Origin: Roseospira goensis
Lineage (GTDB): Bacteria > Pseudomonadota > Alphaproteobacteria > Rhodospirillales > Rhodospirillaceae
Assembly: GCF_014197795.1 (NCBI RefSeq)
Contig: NZ_JACIGI010000004.1
Location: forward strand, 62,001 to 126,000
Length of the DNA stretch: 64,000 nt
Direction of reading: 5' to 3'
Every line of letters begins with the position of its first letter. The stretch's first letter is position 1. Positions 33,811 through 42,621 of the stretch are shown one piece after another. The position numbers were made by a program, and so were the translations under genes. The notes under the pieces are model-generated. The model ran no database searches and was not told the DNA's origin. It worked only from the letters and a program-made list of their open reading frames with translations.

Positions 33811-34289
33811 ACAGGGGGATCGACCAGACGCTGGAGGCGTTCGGCGGCAGCCTGCGCGAACCGCAGCGTCATCGCCCGCCGCCGCGACGGGTGCAACGGC
33901 GCCAGAGTCATCAGGCGCACGACCTCCGCCCCCCACGGATCCGCGACCACCAACCCACACTCGGCCGGCAGAACGTCCACGGGAAACGTCTCCGCCACCG
34001 CGAACGCGAACACATCGCAATAGGGCAGGTACTCGCGCCACTTGCCGTCGGCGCGGTAGTCGGCCAGAACGCTCTTGACCTCGACGATGACCACGCGCCC
34101 GTCGGGGTCGAGCGCCACCACGTCTGCCCGGCGCCGGTTCGGGAGTTTGACCTCCGTCAGCACGGCGTGTCCGGTGTTCGCCAGGTGGCGGCAGACGCCG
34201 CGGGTAATGCCGCGGGTCATGGCGGCCGCGTCGCTGTCGACGAGGCCCCGGCGCCCGCTCACGGGCGCCAGCAGGGAGGGCGACGGCAC
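33807..34289 (-). CDS. mmcB: MmcB family DNA repair protein
   Basis: A 160-residue protein of the MmcB family, a putative PD-(D/E)XK endonuclease linked to mutagen survival in Caulobacter. The nuclease core is visible as LTEVKLPNRRRADVVALD and VVIVEVKSVLADYRAD, giving the E, D and ExK residues. The start is GTG 34289 with GGAG about ten bases upstream. The last codons run into the inverted repeat of the neighbouring IS remnant, which supplies the TAA stop, so the native C terminus has probably been trimmed or replaced by a few residues. The catalytic core is intact, so activity is likely kept. Confidence 0.88.
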   Translation of the reverse strand: MPSPSLLAPVSGRRGLVDSDAAAMTRGITRGVCRHLANTGHAVLTEVKLPNRRRADVVALDPDGRVVIVEVKSVLADYRADGKWREYLPYCDVFAFAVAETFPVDVLPAECGLVVADPWGAEVVRLMTLAPLHPSRRRAMTLRFAQAAAERLQRLVDPPV

Positions 34290-34389
34290 GGCGCTCGTCT
34301 CCGATCCGTTTCCTATCTGTTTGCACCCTCGACGCTATCGGACTCGGGACTCGCCGACAAGGTTTCGCGCACCCGGGGCGCCGCGACGG

Positions 34390-36435
34390 CTACCCGGTTG
34401 CAGCCGCCGCCGGGTCGGCAGTGCGGCGGGCCCACAGCGCCGCATGCACGCGCGCCATGCTGTCCGGCGCTTCCAGCAGCGCCCGCCGCTCCTCGGGGCG
34501 CAGGAGGGCCGGTGCGAGCTGCATTGCGAGGGCCTCCGCCCGGGCGACGGCGTCCGGGGCGAGGCCGGAGATCCCGCCCGTCTCGCCGACCAGCGCGCAA
34601 TGGCGGGCGTTCAGGGCCGGGTCCGTCAGCACCGCCGAGAAGCGTTCGACCGCCGGCACCGCGAGGGTATCCGCCAGCACCGCCTCGTGCGCGTCCACCA
34701 TCCGCACGACGGGCGGCGGCCGCCGCTCCTCGGGGATCGTCAACAGACCCCAGCGTCGCAGGCCGTCATCGCCGCCGTTGTCGAGCATCACGGTCAGCAG
34801 CGGAGACCCCACCAGGCCGGCGAGAACCGGCAGCAGCCACCAGCCCAGGGACGGCGCGTGCATCAGCACCGCCACACTGGCGCCAACCCCGATCACCATC
34901 ACGTCCACGTTCGCACGCAGGGCGTCGCGCAGCGTGACGCGGCCGGCGCGGCGGCGCTGCGCCGTCCAGCCGACCGGGGATCCGGTCAGGATGGCGACCA
35001 CGAACCGGGTATGGCGGATCATCATCACCGGGGCGATCAGGGCCGACAGCACGGTCTCGACCACCACCCCGGCCACCAGCCGCGCCCGCCCGCCCCGCAG
35101 GCGACAGCCGCGGCGATCGGCCAGCGCCAGCCCCAGGCCCCACAGCTTGGGCAGGAACAGCAACCCCATCATGGCCGCCAGCAGAACGGCGGCCTCGTCC
35201 TCGCGGGAGATCGGCCAGGTCGGCCACGGTGTCCCGCCCTGGAAATAGACCGGCTCGGCAACCGTCAGCGTCCAGGCCTGCAAGCCCGCCAGCAGCAGGA
35301 AGACAAGCCATAGCGGCGAGGTCAGATACCCCATGATGCCGGTCATCAGGTGCAGTCGGCTGACCCAATGCAGCCGTCGCGCGAACAGGATGCGCCCGTG
35401 CTGGAGGTTGCCCTGGCACCAGCGGCGGTCGCGGACCATGAAATCGGTGAGCGTCGGGGGCGCTTCCTCGCAGCTGCCCGCCAGATCCCAGGCCATCTCG
35501 ACGCGCCAGCCGGCGCGGCGCAACAACGCGGCCTCGACGAAGTCATGGCTCAGGATTTCGCCCCCCAGCGGCGCCCGCCCGGGCAGCGTCGGCAGCCCAC
35601 AGCACCGCGCGAAGGCACCGAGCCGGATGATGGCGTTGTGGCCCCAATAGTTGCCCTCGCCGCCGGCCCAGAAGGCGGTGCCCGCCGCTCCCAGAGGTCC
35701 GTAGACGTCGCCGGCGAACTGCAGCAGGCGGGCGAAGGCGGTGCGCCCGCGCACCAGCTTCGGGGGGGCCTGGATGAGGGCAACGCGCGGGTCGGCATCG
35801 AGGCGGCGGGTCAGGTGCCAGATCGTGACAGCCTCCAGGATGCTGTCCGCGTCCAGCGTGACCATGGCGCCGTAGCCCCCGCCCCAGCGCTCGACGAACT
35901 CGGCGATGTTGCCGGTCTTGCGGCGCGCGTTGTCCAGCCGTCGCCGGTAGTACAACCGCGGCAACCCGGGCGCGCGGCCGCGCTCGCGACTCCAGGCCTC
36001 GATCTCCGCCAGCCACAAATCCGGATCCGTGGTATCGGACAGCACGAAGACATCGAAGCGCTCGGACACGCCCAGACGCGCCAGATCGTCCCGCATGGCG
36101 GCGACCCCGGCAAACACCCGCGCCGTGTCCTCGTTGTAGACCGGCATGACCAGCGCCACTCGGGGCAACGCCGGGTCCAGCCCGGCGGCGCGCGCCGCCG
36201 CGTCCGGCGGGCCGGCCCGACGCCCCCGGACCCGGTGCCAGGCGATCAGGAGCGCGCCCGCTGTCAGGGTACAGAACGACTGGGCCAGCCACGCCGCCAG
36301 CGGCACGAAGACCACGATCAGCGCCACATGCAGCGCCGACAGCCCGTTGGCGGCCAGTACCTGGACGAAAGACTGGGTGGTCACGAGCGTGAGGGCGAGC
36401 ACGCAGGCCAGGAAGCCGCGGCGGCGCGTCACCAT
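34390..36435 (-). CDS. opgH: glucans biosynthesis glucosyltransferase OpgH (MdoH)
   Basis: A 681-residue inner-membrane glycosyltransferase that polymerises UDP-glucose into the backbone of osmoregulated periplasmic glucans. Two N-terminal helices precede a family 2 glycosyltransferase domain with ALVMPVYNEDTARVFAGV, the DxD region MVTLDADSILE, and the QxxRW-like MVRDRRWCQGNLQHGRIL. Several further transmembrane helices follow. The polypeptide lacks the long N-terminal extension of the enterobacterial protein. It is the last gene of an operon read as opgD, a small membrane protein, then opgH. It acts with the periplasmic OpgG/OpgD protein encoded upstream. Confidence 0.94.
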   Translation of the reverse strand: MVTRRRGFLACVLALTLVTTQSFVQVLAANGLSALHVALIVVFVPLAAWLAQSFCTLTAGALLIAWHRVRGRRAGPPDAAARAAGLDPALPRVALVMPVYNEDTARVFAGVAAMRDDLARLGVSERFDVFVLSDTTDPDLWLAEIEAWSRERGRAPGLPRLYYRRRLDNARRKTGNIAEFVERWGGGYGAMVTLDADSILEAVTIWHLTRRLDADPRVALIQAPPKLVRGRTAFARLLQFAGDVYGPLGAAGTAFWAGGEGNYWGHNAIIRLGAFARCCGLPTLPGRAPLGGEILSHDFVEAALLRRAGWRVEMAWDLAGSCEEAPPTLTDFMVRDRRWCQGNLQHGRILFARRLHWVSRLHLMTGIMGYLTSPLWLVFLLLAGLQAWTLTVAEPVYFQGGTPWPTWPISREDEAAVLLAAMMGLLFLPKLWGLGLALADRRGCRLRGGRARLVAGVVVETVLSALIAPVMMIRHTRFVVAILTGSPVGWTAQRRRAGRVTLRDALRANVDVMVIGVGASVAVLMHAPSLGWWLLPVLAGLVGSPLLTVMLDNGGDDGLRRWGLLTIPEERRPPPVVRMVDAHEAVLADTLAVPAVERFSAVLTDPALNARHCALVGETGGISGLAPDAVARAEALAMQLAPALLRPEERRALLEAPDSMARVHAALWARRTADPAAAATG

Positions 36436-36484
36436 GGGACAGCCCCCTCTCCGGCTTGGGTCCGGCTGTCGTCGCGCACCACCG

Positions 36485-36913
36485 TCACAGCGGCGGGCGC
36501 GGCAGCGCCAGCAGGGTGGTCAGCAAGGCGGCGGCGCCCCAGGCCACCGACACACGCCCCGGCAACGCCCGGGCCAGGCGGCGCCCGCCCCGGCGCGACC
36601 GAGTGCCCAGTTCGGCCAGCGTGACCGGGTCGAGCGGCTGCACGCGCATGCTCCGCCCGTCCGCGGTCGGCATCAGGGTTCCGTCCACGTCGGGAGCGGT
36701 CGCGTCGGCGGCCAGACCGCGGGCGACCTGGATGACGGCGGCTCCGGCGTCGGCACGGTCGCGCGCGGGTCGGGCCACGACAACCGCCCGCGCGGCCTCG
36801 GCCGCCATGGCATCGGCCTGGGCCTGCGAGAGGCCGCAGGCGTGGACGAGATAATGCCGGGCCTGGCGTTCAAGCGACGCCTCAATGCCGTCGATCGCTG
36901 TGAGAACACGCAT
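36485..36913 (-). CDS. small unknown protein between opgD and opgH
   Basis: A 142-residue protein I do not recognise. From ATG 36913 it begins MRVLTAIDGIEASLERQARH, has an alanine-rich helical first half, a middle part with a repeated acidic/proline texture, then a very basic stretch (RSRRGGRRLARALPGR) and a hydrophobic C-terminal helix (VSVAWGAAALLTTLLALP). The layout suits a tail-anchored membrane protein. It lies 73 bases after opgD and 49 bases before opgH, all on the minus strand, so a role in glucan synthesis or its control is reasonable but unproven. The open frame extends upstream to 37102 but overlaps opgD and looks spurious there. Confidence 0.7.
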   Translation of the reverse strand: MRVLTAIDGIEASLERQARHYLVHACGLSQAQADAMAAEAARAVVVARPARDRADAGAAVIQVARGLAADATAPDVDGTLMPTADGRSMRVQPLDPVTLAELGTRSRRGGRRLARALPGRVSVAWGAAALLTTLLALPRPPL

Positions 36914-36986
36914 GGCTTCGTTTCCCCGTCGATGGGTCAGGTGGTGGACGGGCGGGGCCGACGGCCCGGTCCCGCCCTGCCCCGGG

Positions 36987-38576
36987 TCATGCATCCGTTG
37001 CGGGACGCCATTGCATGGTCCAGGTCTCGGAGGCGGGCGCGCCGTCCCGCCGCAGATGGCATCGCAGGTTGATCGGCGCGTCATCGTCGGCCACGGCATC
37101 AAGGACGACCCGGATGCCGTCGGTATGGGGGTTCAGCATGTGCACCGGCGGATCGAGCCGTCCGCCGTCGACAGACGCCACAACCGCGACCTGGGACGGA
37201 TCGCGCAGGCCCTGGAGCGGACCCCCCTGGAAGTCGATCACCCACTTGCGCCCACGCGCCCGGGTGGCGTCGTCGAGGGCCACGCCGGGCACGCCGTATT
37301 GGCCGGCCATGGTCTCGCGGCATGCCGCCAGCGCCATCGGCGGGCCGTCGAGCCCCCAGTCCATGTCGTAGTCCAGGGCCAGCGGCTGGCCCGGCTCGAA
37401 CGGTCGCGCCGGGTGCCAGAAAGCGACGATGTTGTCATTGGTCTCATCCCGGGTCGGGATCTCCACCAGGAACAGCTCTCCCGCGCCCCAATCGCCGTGC
37501 GGTGTCACCCAGACACTGGGGCGACGGTGATACAGGGCTTCAAGATCCTGGTAGGCCTCGAACCGACGCACCCGCTGCAACAGACCAAAGCCACGCGGGT
37601 TGCTGTCGCCGAAGATATTCATCTCCAGCTTGCGGGGATTGGACAAGGGCCGCCACAGCCACTCGCCCGCCGCCGTATGCATGCTCAGGCCCTGCGAGTC
37701 GTGGACGCGCGGGCGGAAGTCGTCGACGCCGTCCCGGTCCACCGGGCCGAAGGCAAACATGCTGGTCAGCACACCAACGCCAAGCTGGCGCACCGGCCGG
37801 CGCGCGAACAGCCGCGCCTGGACGGTGACGCGGGTGGAGTTGCCCGGTGTCACCGTGAAGCGGTAGGCGCCGGCCAGGGAGGGACCATCCAGCAGGCCGT
37901 ACAAAACCAGGGACTCCGCCGCCGGCTGCGGACGCTCCACGTAAAGACGCCGAAAGGCGGGAAACTCCTCGCCTTCGGAACCCGCCGTGTTCACCGCCAC
38001 GCCCCGGGCCGACAGGCCGTAGGTGCACCCCGCACCCAGGGCGCGGAAGTAGCTCGCGCCCTGGAACACGATCAACTCGTCCATGATGCCCGGATCGTTC
38101 AGCGGGTAGTGCACGCGCAGGCCGGAGAACCCCAACTCCCCGAACCCATCCGCCTCCAGCCCGGTCCGGCCGAAGTCATACAGGTCGGGGCTGTACAGGA
38201 CCGGCGTCGGACGCCCGCTGTCGACCGTGAACACCCGCACCGGCTGCCGCAGGAAGCCGCCGAGGTGCAGAACCTGGACTTCGAACGGCGCCTGACCACG
38301 CCACAGGGCGCGATCCGGCCGGAACCGAATGTCGCGGTAGGCATCGTACGACAAGCCCCGCAGGCTCTCCGGCAGATCCTGGGCGGGCGGCGCGTAGGCG
38401 GACTGGGCCAACCGCGCGGCGTCCGCGATGAGGCGGTCGAACAGCGTTCCGCCCTCTTCGGCCCGGACAACCCGCCAGGGCGGCAGACCGGTGAGCGCGA
38501 CGGCGCCCACGCCGGCAAGACCGGAGAGGACGGAGCGACGGTCGAGTGCGATGGACAGAGGGGGCACGGACGCCAT
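36987..38576 (-). CDS. opgD: glucan biosynthesis protein OpgD/OpgG family, Tat-exported
   Basis: A 529-residue periplasmic protein of the MdoG/OpgG-OpgD family, which acts on the glucan backbone made by OpgH. The N terminus carries a twin-arginine signal (ALDRRSVLSGLAGVGAVALT), typical of OpgD rather than the Sec-exported OpgG. The family's structure appears in FDRLIADAARLAQSAYAPP, LRGLSYDAYRDIRFRPDRAL and AGEWLWRPLSNPRKL. I placed the start at ATG 38576, with GGAGGT about ten bases upstream. It heads the operon with the small protein and opgH. The OpgD versus OpgG naming rests on the Tat signal, so it is probable, not certain. Confidence 0.92.
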   Translation of the reverse strand: MASVPPLSIALDRRSVLSGLAGVGAVALTGLPPWRVVRAEEGGTLFDRLIADAARLAQSAYAPPAQDLPESLRGLSYDAYRDIRFRPDRALWRGQAPFEVQVLHLGGFLRQPVRVFTVDSGRPTPVLYSPDLYDFGRTGLEADGFGELGFSGLRVHYPLNDPGIMDELIVFQGASYFRALGAGCTYGLSARGVAVNTAGSEGEEFPAFRRLYVERPQPAAESLVLYGLLDGPSLAGAYRFTVTPGNSTRVTVQARLFARRPVRQLGVGVLTSMFAFGPVDRDGVDDFRPRVHDSQGLSMHTAAGEWLWRPLSNPRKLEMNIFGDSNPRGFGLLQRVRRFEAYQDLEALYHRRPSVWVTPHGDWGAGELFLVEIPTRDETNDNIVAFWHPARPFEPGQPLALDYDMDWGLDGPPMALAACRETMAGQYGVPGVALDDATRARGRKWVIDFQGGPLQGLRDPSQVAVVASVDGGRLDPPVHMLNPHTDGIRVVLDAVADDDAPINLRCHLRRDGAPASETWTMQWRPATDA

Positions 38577-38809
38577 GCAGGCAACACCTCCACGACTGGA
38601 CAGAGTCAGAGTGACGCCGGAACCTCCGTCAGCCCCCATCCGGCGGTGAAGCGATCGAGTCCCACCCCGTCACCGCGCCCTCTGACACTACTAAGGTGGG
38701 GCGACCGGGTTGGTTCCCTCGCGATCAGGCGCAAGAGATAATCAACCGACTATGGCGGAAACGCGGCGGTTCCGTGGTGGCTTCGGCGCGCCGTGCGGTG
38801 CGGGCCCGC

Positions 38810-39925
38810 TCAGGGCGCCGTCGGCATGTCCGGCACCGGCGCCGCAAGGGCCGGATCCCAGCGCCAGACCGGTTGGCCGGAGACCAGCCGCGTCCCGCCC
38901 ATCCAGCGGTCGAGACCGCCCACGGCACCCCAGTCGACGGTCCCGGCCAGCAGCGCGCGGCCGGTGTCGGTCAGGGTCCAGCCGGCGCGTCGGTCGTCGG
39001 CATCCGGGGGCGTCTTCCCGATCGCGGGTGCCGGTCCCTGGGCCAGGCCGCGCAGCACGGCACCGAACATGGCGTCGCCCAGCGTCGGCTGCGGGTCGTG
39101 TTCCAGATAGGCGCGAAACAGCGCGCCGGTCCCGGCCGTGCCGCCAGCCGTCTCCAGGGTTTGCAGGAGGTCCCGTTCGGTCAGACCGAGGCCGTCCGTG
39201 GTCCAGGGCAGGTCCTGGAGCCAACGCCGCAACGCCGGCGCCATGGTCGCAAGCCCCGGCACGGTCCCGCCCGCCAGCCGCCCCAGGGCGCGCGGATCGG
39301 GTTGGCGCAGGGCGTCCCAGACGCGCACACCCTGGGCCGTCAGGGCCGGCGTGACGGCGCGCTGACGCCCCCACAGCCGCCGAAGCTGCGCCGGCGCCAG
39401 TTCTCCCAGGCCCCGCACCCGCCCCACGGTGGCACCGTCGCGCGCCGGATCGTACAAAACGAGCGTCACACGCCCGACCAACGCGCGGCGGCCATGCAGG
39501 GCCGCGAGCACACGGGCCAGAATGAGTTGGTCGTAGGCATCGTGTTCGAACCAGAGCACAACGCGGTCGTACCGGTCCGCCGCCAGCAGGGCGGCCCACT
39601 GCTCCGCCAGCCGGGATCGTGCCTTCGCCTCGGGAACGCCATAGGCCGTGGCGATGAAGGTCGCGCGGGTATCGTGGTAGGCGTCGAGAGACCGCAGCGC
39701 CGGAACCGGTCCCTGCACCAGGGGATCCGAGATCTCCAGGTAGTCGCCCTGGAATCCGGCCTGTGCCAGGGCCTCCAGGATGTCCGACCCGCAGCGAACG
39801 TGCAGGGTCGGGGCCGTGCCGTCCGGGGCGGCCCGCGCCCGCTGACCCGGCGTCCGCCCGGCGCGCCCGCCCAGCGGCGTGACGGCCGGGTCGGCGCGGA
39901 CGGCGCGGGCGCCGGTCCCCGTCAC
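38810..39925 (-). CDS. DUF1835 domain-containing protein
   Basis: A 371-residue cytosolic protein with an N-terminal DUF1835 domain, beginning with LHVRCGSDILEALAQAGF and DYLEISDPLVQGPVP after about 40 disordered residues, and including VVLWFEHDAYDQLILARVL. The function of the family is unknown. The start is a GTG at 39925 that overlaps the stop codon of ftsK as GTGA, so it is probably translated by coupling. It is the last gene before the opg operon, which points the same way. Confidence 0.85.
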   Translation of the reverse strand: MTGTGARAVRADPAVTPLGGRAGRTPGQRARAAPDGTAPTLHVRCGSDILEALAQAGFQGDYLEISDPLVQGPVPALRSLDAYHDTRATFIATAYGVPEAKARSRLAEQWAALLAADRYDRVVLWFEHDAYDQLILARVLAALHGRRALVGRVTLVLYDPARDGATVGRVRGLGELAPAQLRRLWGRQRAVTPALTAQGVRVWDALRQPDPRALGRLAGGTVPGLATMAPALRRWLQDLPWTTDGLGLTERDLLQTLETAGGTAGTGALFRAYLEHDPQPTLGDAMFGAVLRGLAQGPAPAIGKTPPDADDRRAGWTLTDTGRALLAGTVDWGAVGGLDRWMGGTRLVSGQPVWRWDPALAAPVPDMPTAP

Positions 39926-42246
39926 CGGGCGTCGTCCCCGAAGCCGTCGGCCCGGCCGCGGGCGAGGATCTCGCGCTTGCCGACGTGGTTTGCGGCGCTG
40001 ACCAGCCCTTCGGTCTCCATGCGTTCGACGATGCGGGCGGACCGGTTGTAGCCAATCTGCAGGTGGCGCTGGATGAAGCTGACCGAGACCTTGTTCTCGC
40101 GCAGGACCAGGGCCACGGCCTGGTCGTACAGATCGTCCCCCGAGCCCTCGCCGAATCCGCCCTCCAGGATCACCGGCGATGCGCCCCCGCCGCCGGCTGG
40201 CTCTTCCGCCAGGGGCGCGCCGTCCGCGTCCTCCTCGATGATCGAATGGACGTAGTCCGGCTCGCCCTGGGTCTTGAGCTGGGCCACCAGGGCCTCGACC
40301 TCGCGGTCGGAGACGAAAGCGCCGTGCACGCGCGTGATGCGCCCGCCCGCCGCCATGTGCAGCATGTCCCCCTGCCCGACGAGCTGTTCGGCGCCGGCCT
40401 CGCCCAGGATGGTGCGGCTGTCGATCTTGCTGGTGACCTGGAAGCTGATGCGGGTGGGGAAGTTGGCCTTGATGGTGCCGGTGATGACGTCCACGGACGG
40501 CCGCTGCGTCGCCATGATGAGGTGGATTCCGGCGGCGCGGGCCATCTGGGCCAGGCGCTGAATGACGGCCTCGATCTCCTTGCCGGCCACCAGCATCAGG
40601 TCGGCCATCTCGTCCACGACGACGACGATGTAAGGCAGCGTGCGCAACTCCATCGGCCGTTCCTCGTAGACCGGCTCCTTGGCCTGGCGGTCATAGCCCA
40701 CCTGGACGTGGCGCGTGATGACCTCGCCGTTGGCCTGGGCCTCGCGCATGCGCTGGTTAAAGCCCTCGATGTTGCGCACGCCCACTGCCGACATGGCGCG
40801 ATAGCGGCTTTCCATCTCGCGCACCGCCCACTTGAGCGCCATGACCGCCTTGTTGGGATCGGTGACCACCGGCGTCAGCAGGTGCGGGATGCCATCGTAC
40901 ACCGATAGCTCCAGCATCTTGGGGTCCACCATGATGAGGCGGCAGCGATCGGGGGCCATGCGGGTCAGCAGCGACAGGATCATGGCGTTGATCCCGACCG
41001 ACTTCCCGGACCCGGTGGTGCCGGCGATCAGCAGGTGCGGCATGCGCGACAGGTCGACCACACAGGGGTTGCCGTCGATGCCCTTGCCCAGCGCCAACGG
41101 CAGCTTGGCGCCGGTGTCGGTGAACGCCCCGGACTCCAGGATCTCCTTGAGGTAGACGGTCTCGCGGCTGTCGTTGGGCAACTCGATGCCGATCACGCTG
41201 CGCCCCGGCACCACGGCGATTCGGGCCGTCACCGCACTCATGGAGCGGGCGATGTCGTCGGCCAGGTTGATGACGGTGGACGACTTGGTGCCGGGGATCG
41301 GCTCCAGTTCGTACAGCGTGATGACCGGACCCTGATGGACCTGCATGATCTCGCCCCGCACCTTGAAGTTGCGGAGTACCGTCTCCAGGGCGCGGGCTTT
41401 CTCGGCCAGGGCGTGCTCGTCCAGCACGCGCTCGGGGTCATGGTACGGATCCTGCAACACGTCCAGAGCGGGCGGGCTGTACAGCGCCGCCTCCGCCTCG
41501 GCGCGACGCGGCACCGGCGCGGCGGCCGCCGTGCGGTCGTCGTCCGCCGGCTCCGCAGCGAGCGCGCCAGCGGTCTCCTCGTCCGGTTCCGCCACCATCT
41601 CGTCGGTCATCGAGGCCACGGCGTCGGCATCGAGACCGTCGGCGATGTCAAAATCCTCCGCGACCCAGGCGTCGTCCTGCCATGCGGTTTCGGGATCGGG
41701 TTCGCTGTCAGGCACACCGCCGGCGCCGTCCGCGGCCGCGTCGGTCGGCGCGGTCGCCAGCGTGCCCTCGGCCTGGCGACGGTCATCGGCCTCCGGTCCG
41801 GCATCGTCGGTGCCTGACGCCGACCCGCGCCCGGCGCTCGGTGCCGCAGCCTCATCGAGGCCTCCGGCCAGCGCCGCCACCGGGGCCGTGAACACGGCGC
41901 CGACCTGGCGCGGGGGCATCGGCCGGTCGTCCGTCTCCTCATCCAGTGCCGCCTCGGCCTCGCTGGCCGCCCGGTGCGCGTTGTCGGCCCATTCGACGCC
42001 AGCCACGAAGGCGAAGGCCATCGCCGCCGCCACCCCCTCATCACTCTGGCCGGTGCCGTAGGCGACCGTCTCACTGACCTGGCCCGGGTGCACCTCGACG
42101 TCCCATTCCGTCGCCCCGTCCGGCCAGACATGCTCGGTCATCCGGAACGGCATGTTGTTCAGGGCACACCAGAGGTTGAAATCGTCTGCTGTCAGGACCT
42201 CTGACTCGGCGGTCTCGTAGGAGGGCGAAGGCGGTGTCGGATTCAT
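39922..42246 (-). CDS. ftsK: FtsK/SpoIIIE-type DNA translocase lacking the membrane domain
   Basis: A 774-residue DNA translocase. The C-terminal two-thirds is a standard FtsK motor: an alpha/beta domain from about residue 270 (YHDPERVLDEHALAEKARAL), Walker A LIAGTTGSGKSVGINAMILS near residue 410, Walker B region PYIVVVVDEMADLMLVAGKE, and a C-terminal winged-helix gamma domain (FIQRHLQIGYNRSARIVERM) that reads DNA polarity. Normal FtsK has four N-terminal transmembrane helices; here the N-terminal 270 residues are soluble, with a folded 80-residue part and a long acidic, Asp/Ala-rich linker. It may be a second, non-divisome translocase. I took ATG 42246; the longer frame enters a palindromic repeat. 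Confidence 0.93.
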   Translation of the reverse strand: MNPTPPSPSYETAESEVLTADDFNLWCALNNMPFRMTEHVWPDGATEWDVEVHPGQVSETVAYGTGQSDEGVAAAMAFAFVAGVEWADNAHRAASEAEAALDEETDDRPMPPRQVGAVFTAPVAALAGGLDEAAAPSAGRGSASGTDDAGPEADDRRQAEGTLATAPTDAAADGAGGVPDSEPDPETAWQDDAWVAEDFDIADGLDADAVASMTDEMVAEPDEETAGALAAEPADDDRTAAAAPVPRRAEAEAALYSPPALDVLQDPYHDPERVLDEHALAEKARALETVLRNFKVRGEIMQVHQGPVITLYELEPIPGTKSSTVINLADDIARSMSAVTARIAVVPGRSVIGIELPNDSRETVYLKEILESGAFTDTGAKLPLALGKGIDGNPCVVDLSRMPHLLIAGTTGSGKSVGINAMILSLLTRMAPDRCRLIMVDPKMLELSVYDGIPHLLTPVVTDPNKAVMALKWAVREMESRYRAMSAVGVRNIEGFNQRMREAQANGEVITRHVQVGYDRQAKEPVYEERPMELRTLPYIVVVVDEMADLMLVAGKEIEAVIQRLAQMARAAGIHLIMATQRPSVDVITGTIKANFPTRISFQVTSKIDSRTILGEAGAEQLVGQGDMLHMAAGGRITRVHGAFVSDREVEALVAQLKTQGEPDYVHSIIEEDADGAPLAEEPAGGGGASPVILEGGFGEGSGDDLYDQAVALVLRENKVSVSFIQRHLQIGYNRSARIVERMETEGLVSAANHVGKREILARGRADGFGDDAR

Positions 42247-42270
42247 GAATGGTTCCCTGTCCAGGGCTCT

Positions 42271-42332
42271 ACAGCCGATTGCGACAAACCGGAATCGCGG
42301 CACGATTTCGGTTTGTAGCGATAATCGGCTGT
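42271..42332. repeat. 62-nt REP-like palindrome (family member 2)
   Basis: ACAGCCGATT and AATCGGCTGT form the outer arms and CAAACCG/CGGTTTG the inner arms. Its reverse complement matches 24116-24175 closely. It lies 25 bases upstream of the ftsK start. Confidence 0.8.
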
Positions 42333-42347
42333 AAAATCAATAATGTA

Positions 42348-42404
42348 GAGCCGATTGCTCGAAATCGGACCGCATCTGCGGTTCCGATTTCGAACAATCG
42401 GCTC
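42348..42404. repeat. 57-nt REP-like palindrome (family member 3)
   Basis: GAGCCGATTG pairs with CAATCGGCTC, and CGAAATCGGA with the mirrored TCCGATTTCG, around CCGCATCTGCGG. It shares the outer GCCGATT/AATCGGC ends with the neighbour at 42271 but differs inside. The remainder of 42405-42621 shows no further feature. Confidence 0.8.
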
Positions 42405-42621
42405 CAGGACCGGCCGACGCGCCCCCACTGTGCGGCGCCCGCGCCGCAGAGCGCGCGCTCGGCGCGTCCCCGGTGACCGTCTCCGGTCACCGAAGTGCCA
42501 AATGCTGTATGAATCGCCTCGGATTGTCCACGACCCTTTGGGACGCGACCGGATATCGACGGCAGGGCGGCGACGCAAGGGGGGAGCCGCACGCCACGAT
42601 GCGGCCGCAGGCGCGGTGCGC

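Noticed and set aside
29221-34400. A second copy of the tRNA-Val 3' end as the far attachment site of the island
   Set aside because: I searched by eye for the acceptor and T-arm sequence downstream and did not find it in this region.
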